Source of the DNA: Lingula anatina | Lineage: Eukaryota; Brachiopoda; Lingulata; Lingulida; Lingulidae | DNA length: 64,000 nucleotides | Reading direction: 5' to 3' | Assembly (NCBI RefSeq): GCF_001039355.2 | Contig: NW_019776079.1 | Location: forward strand, 126,001 to 190,000 | Part shown: piece by piece, positions 61,794 to 64,000 of the stretch | Layout of the letters: each line of letters starts with the position of its first letter | How positions within the stretch are numbered: position 1 is the first letter of the stretch | Position numbers and translations under genes: made by a program | The notes under the pieces: generated by a model | The model's input: only the letters and a program-made list of their open reading frames with translations | Told to the model about the DNA's origin: nothing | The model's database searches: none

Positions 61794-62135
61794 CTATTCC
61801 CGTGATACTATAAAATGCCCTGTAGTAATGTCGTGAGCTAAATTTATAGACCTACTTAGCATTTGCACGAAGTTTATCCTTGCGTGCTGTTGTTTATCCA
61901 CAGTGCTGTCTTTTTTTAAGCAGTACGGTTTATTTACTATTCGTACTAACGCATAAAAGATTAAGGCGTACATTACTGTCAAATGTTGGCCAGCTTGCGA
62001 CATAGCTGCGTGTTGGGAGCTCTCACATATTTTGCTTAACCTCTCAGCTCCTCGAGTCAAACTCTCCTGTAATTTATTTGTAAAGCCAATCAGCTTTCCC
62101 ATAGACAGTCCTGTAAGGTTAGTTTCAACCGTCAT
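61794..62135 (-). CDS. Hypothetical small protein, 113 residues, possible gene
   Basis: I do not recognise this protein. It starts MTVETNLTGLSMGKLIGFTN, has a polar, probably helical N-terminal half (KLQESLTRGAERLSKICESS), one hydrophobic segment at about residues 52-67 (LTVMYALIFYALVRIV) that could span a membrane, and a basic tail ending GHFIVSRE. Support for a real gene is contextual. The region is richer in CpG than its surroundings, a YY1-like CAAAATGGCGGCC lies about 145 bases upstream (62278-62290), and an AATAAA lies downstream on the same strand. A GTAATG at about residue 53 could be a donor, in which case only the first half is coding. It would be convergent with SoxD. A chance ORF is the main alternative. 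Confidence 0.35.
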   Translation of the reverse strand: MTVETNLTGLSMGKLIGFTNKLQESLTRGAERLSKICESSQHAAMSQAGQHLTVMYALIFYALVRIVNKPYCLKKDSTVDKQQHARINFVQMLSRSINLAHDITTGHFIVSRE

Positions 62136-62300
62136 CTGTTTTTTTTTTTACACACTGTGAAACTTAACACCTGCTTAGGATATTTAACTTACCATGAATA
62201 GACTTCTGAATGCCCAAGGTAGGTAAAATAAAGGGCACTTTTGCCTCTTAAAAGCCACTTTAGTTGGAGAATCTGTGCAAAATGGCGGCCCAAAACTATT
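62136..62300 (-). promoter_or_regulatory. Candidate promoter with YY1-type motif
   Basis: CAAAATGGCGGCC at 62278-62290 fits the AANATGGCGGC consensus of YY1, commonly found around transcription starts. It lies at the edge of a CpG-richer patch (about 61680-62300) in an otherwise CpG-poor sequence. It may drive the minus-strand ORF or a plus-strand gene to the right of the window. Confidence 0.35.
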
Positions 62301-64000
62301 CATGACCAGCCACATGTACAAACATGGGCAACTTAGAACATCTAAGAACACATACCGAGTGAAAACAAAAACATGCATGGCTTCTTTTGGATCGAGTAAT
62401 CAGTAAGCAAAAAAGAGAGATATATTTATTTTTAATTATTTCTAAAGATAGCTACTCTTAACTTAATTCTAAGAGACATGAGTTATAATTTTGCAACCTT
62501 AGTGTTAAGTATTCTTCAAATTGAGGGACAATGTTTGTGATTTGTGATGCTGGGATGTCACAATGCTGCAGCCTAGATGCAATGCTTCCCATTATACTTA
62601 GTTATTACATCAACCGTAACGCATTGGCTACAATAGTGAAAAAAATGCACATTTTTGGGGAAAGTGGTAATTAGCTTAGGGAAGGTGAAACGTGGAAGCA
62701 ACAATTATGAAATGTACTTTTAGGGCAAACTTTACTGTCCCCACTGGCTTGATTGCCTTTTTCACTGCTTTATGCCCTGTTACTGCACACACACAATGGG
62801 CTTGTTGTAACTCATTCACTTTGCGCTGCCCACTCATGGCAACTGCCCTGTGCAGGTTGAAAAATTTGATCATCTAATGTTAGATAACCCCAAAAACATG
62901 ATTTTTAGGCCATTTTACCATATTACATGCCTGAAGGGAAAACCAAGTCAATAACAATGAATAGTTGAAGGGCAGGTTTGCCAGGGAAATCAATTTTATG
63001 GCACTTTTCCTGCCAAAATGAACAGTTGTTATCATAAGGTAGCATGTGTTTCAAAATGAACAGTTGTTATCATTTTGAAATTATTCTAGTATTTTAAATA
63101 GATGGTGTATTATTTTTTTAACACTGTTCTGAGTGTTTTCTCATGTTTGCAGCTTTCCAGACAGGCCTGTCTACAGTTTTCAAGAGGGAAACATGTTGTA
63201 ATCACTCCAGTTGACAAACCTAGATTTTTTGGTAAATAAACATCTGTTTGTTGTATTTCTTAAAATTCTGAAGAACAGTATATGGTAATGACTCGATCTT
63301 TTCAATGGGCAAAAATATCAAACTTTCAGATATATCATTTTTAAATCATAAAAATTATATTTTTGTATAGCATTTGTGATGCTTTTAATGCATGGAATAG
63401 AACTATAAGGTAGTATGCGTTTCAGTTTTCATTGCTCAATAGGAATGCTCTTATTTTAAGAAATTCTTACTTAAACAGTATCTGCAAAATTCACAATTTT
63501 TCCCCATTGAAAAGATTGAGTCATTATCGTACTTTATTAAGTGCTGACCTTGCACCAGTTTTTATGTACAGACACGGTGTGTCTGCACATATAACCATAA
63601 CCTATGCTGTTGTTATTATTGTAGCCATGAACCTCATACTTGGTGTTTTTCAATTTACCAACCTAAATAATTTGTCATAGAGATAAATGGTTGTCAGATT
63701 TGTGTTAGGTCCAAATTTTGCCTCAGAAATCACCTTTTATTGAAAATTTTTGAGATTTACCCTACCCTAGCTAATGAACCAAATCTTGGCTAAGAAGAGA
63801 ATGACCAGCAACATTTTTTACAATTTTCTCCCGGGTAAACATGAATTAAGTGTTAATCATTGCCTTGTCAAGCTTGCCTTGTTAAAATAATGATAATGAA
63901 TAGGCTGAAATAATGGTTCAGCTGTTTTCATTTTACACAAACATTCTTTAATCTCATTTAAATTCTTGTATATTGTTACCTTAAATGCAGCTTTACATCT
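62301..64000. other. Right end of window, no gene recognised
   Basis: AT-rich sequence with repeat fragments. A minus-strand piece of the TTAA element lies at about 62950-63036, and a duplicated AAAATGAACAGTTGTTATCA at 63015 and 63053. A copy of the TTTTTATGTACAGACAC module at about 63559 is also seen at 59487. Overlapping frames at 62676-62877 on both strands have no recognisable domain. Confidence 0.45.

Noticed and set aside
62676-62877. Overlapping ORFs of 61 and 65 codons on both strands
   Set aside because: The minus frame looks slightly protein-like (MSGQRKVNELQQAH), but there is no domain, no splice evidence and repeat fragments lie alongside. It may be part of an old transposon.

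Overview
This is a 64 kb piece of an animal nuclear genome. It is AT-rich, with kilobase introns, GT-AG exon boundaries, scattered short inverted-repeat transposons and two single-N assembly gaps. The protein sequences are close to their vertebrate counterparts, and the repeat-rich AT-biased background would suit a slowly evolving lophotrochozoan such as a mollusc, annelid or brachiopod. The clade is inference only.

Two conserved genes can be read. On the minus strand at 9.9-11.5 kb lie the first two coding exons of a branched-chain amino acid aminotransferase (BCAT). The rest of the gene, including the PLP lysine, must lie left of the window, so 1-9.9 kb is its intron. On the plus strand, from a possible TATA promoter at 14.3 kb or a leader exon at 28.6 kb to poly(A) signals at 54.5 and 57.4 kb, lies a SoxD-family (Sox5/6/13) transcription factor gene. 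Eight coding exons (42.6-54.0 kb) join in perfect phase into a 686-residue protein. Its parts in order are an N-terminal MSSKR start, a leucine zipper, a PLNLT CtBP-type motif, a TVDLT motif, a complete SoxD HMG box with its C-terminal extension, and an acidic tail. The two genes are divergent neighbours. SOX5 and BCAT1 are also neighbours on human 12p12, which suggests an old linkage.

The roughly 28 kb upstream of the first coding exon is leader-exon and intron sequence. It contains several blocks of higher-complexity sequence that are candidate SoxD enhancers. Short non-autonomous transposons are scattered through the window: a 168-bp family with 5-bp target duplications, a family with GATCGATC-rich arms, a TTAA-flanked family, and a 170-bp palindrome.

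Downstream of SoxD, 55.0-57.3 kb holds a near-identical 1.1 kb duplication broken by a single N, probably an assembly or haplotype artefact. The 57.6-61.4 kb stretch is repeat-rich, with a 394-bp tandem duplication. A CpG-richer patch at 61.7-62.3 kb carries a 113-codon minus-strand ORF with a YY1-like promoter motif, a possible small uncharacterised gene. No CRISPR array, rRNA, convincing tRNA or bacterial gene was seen.
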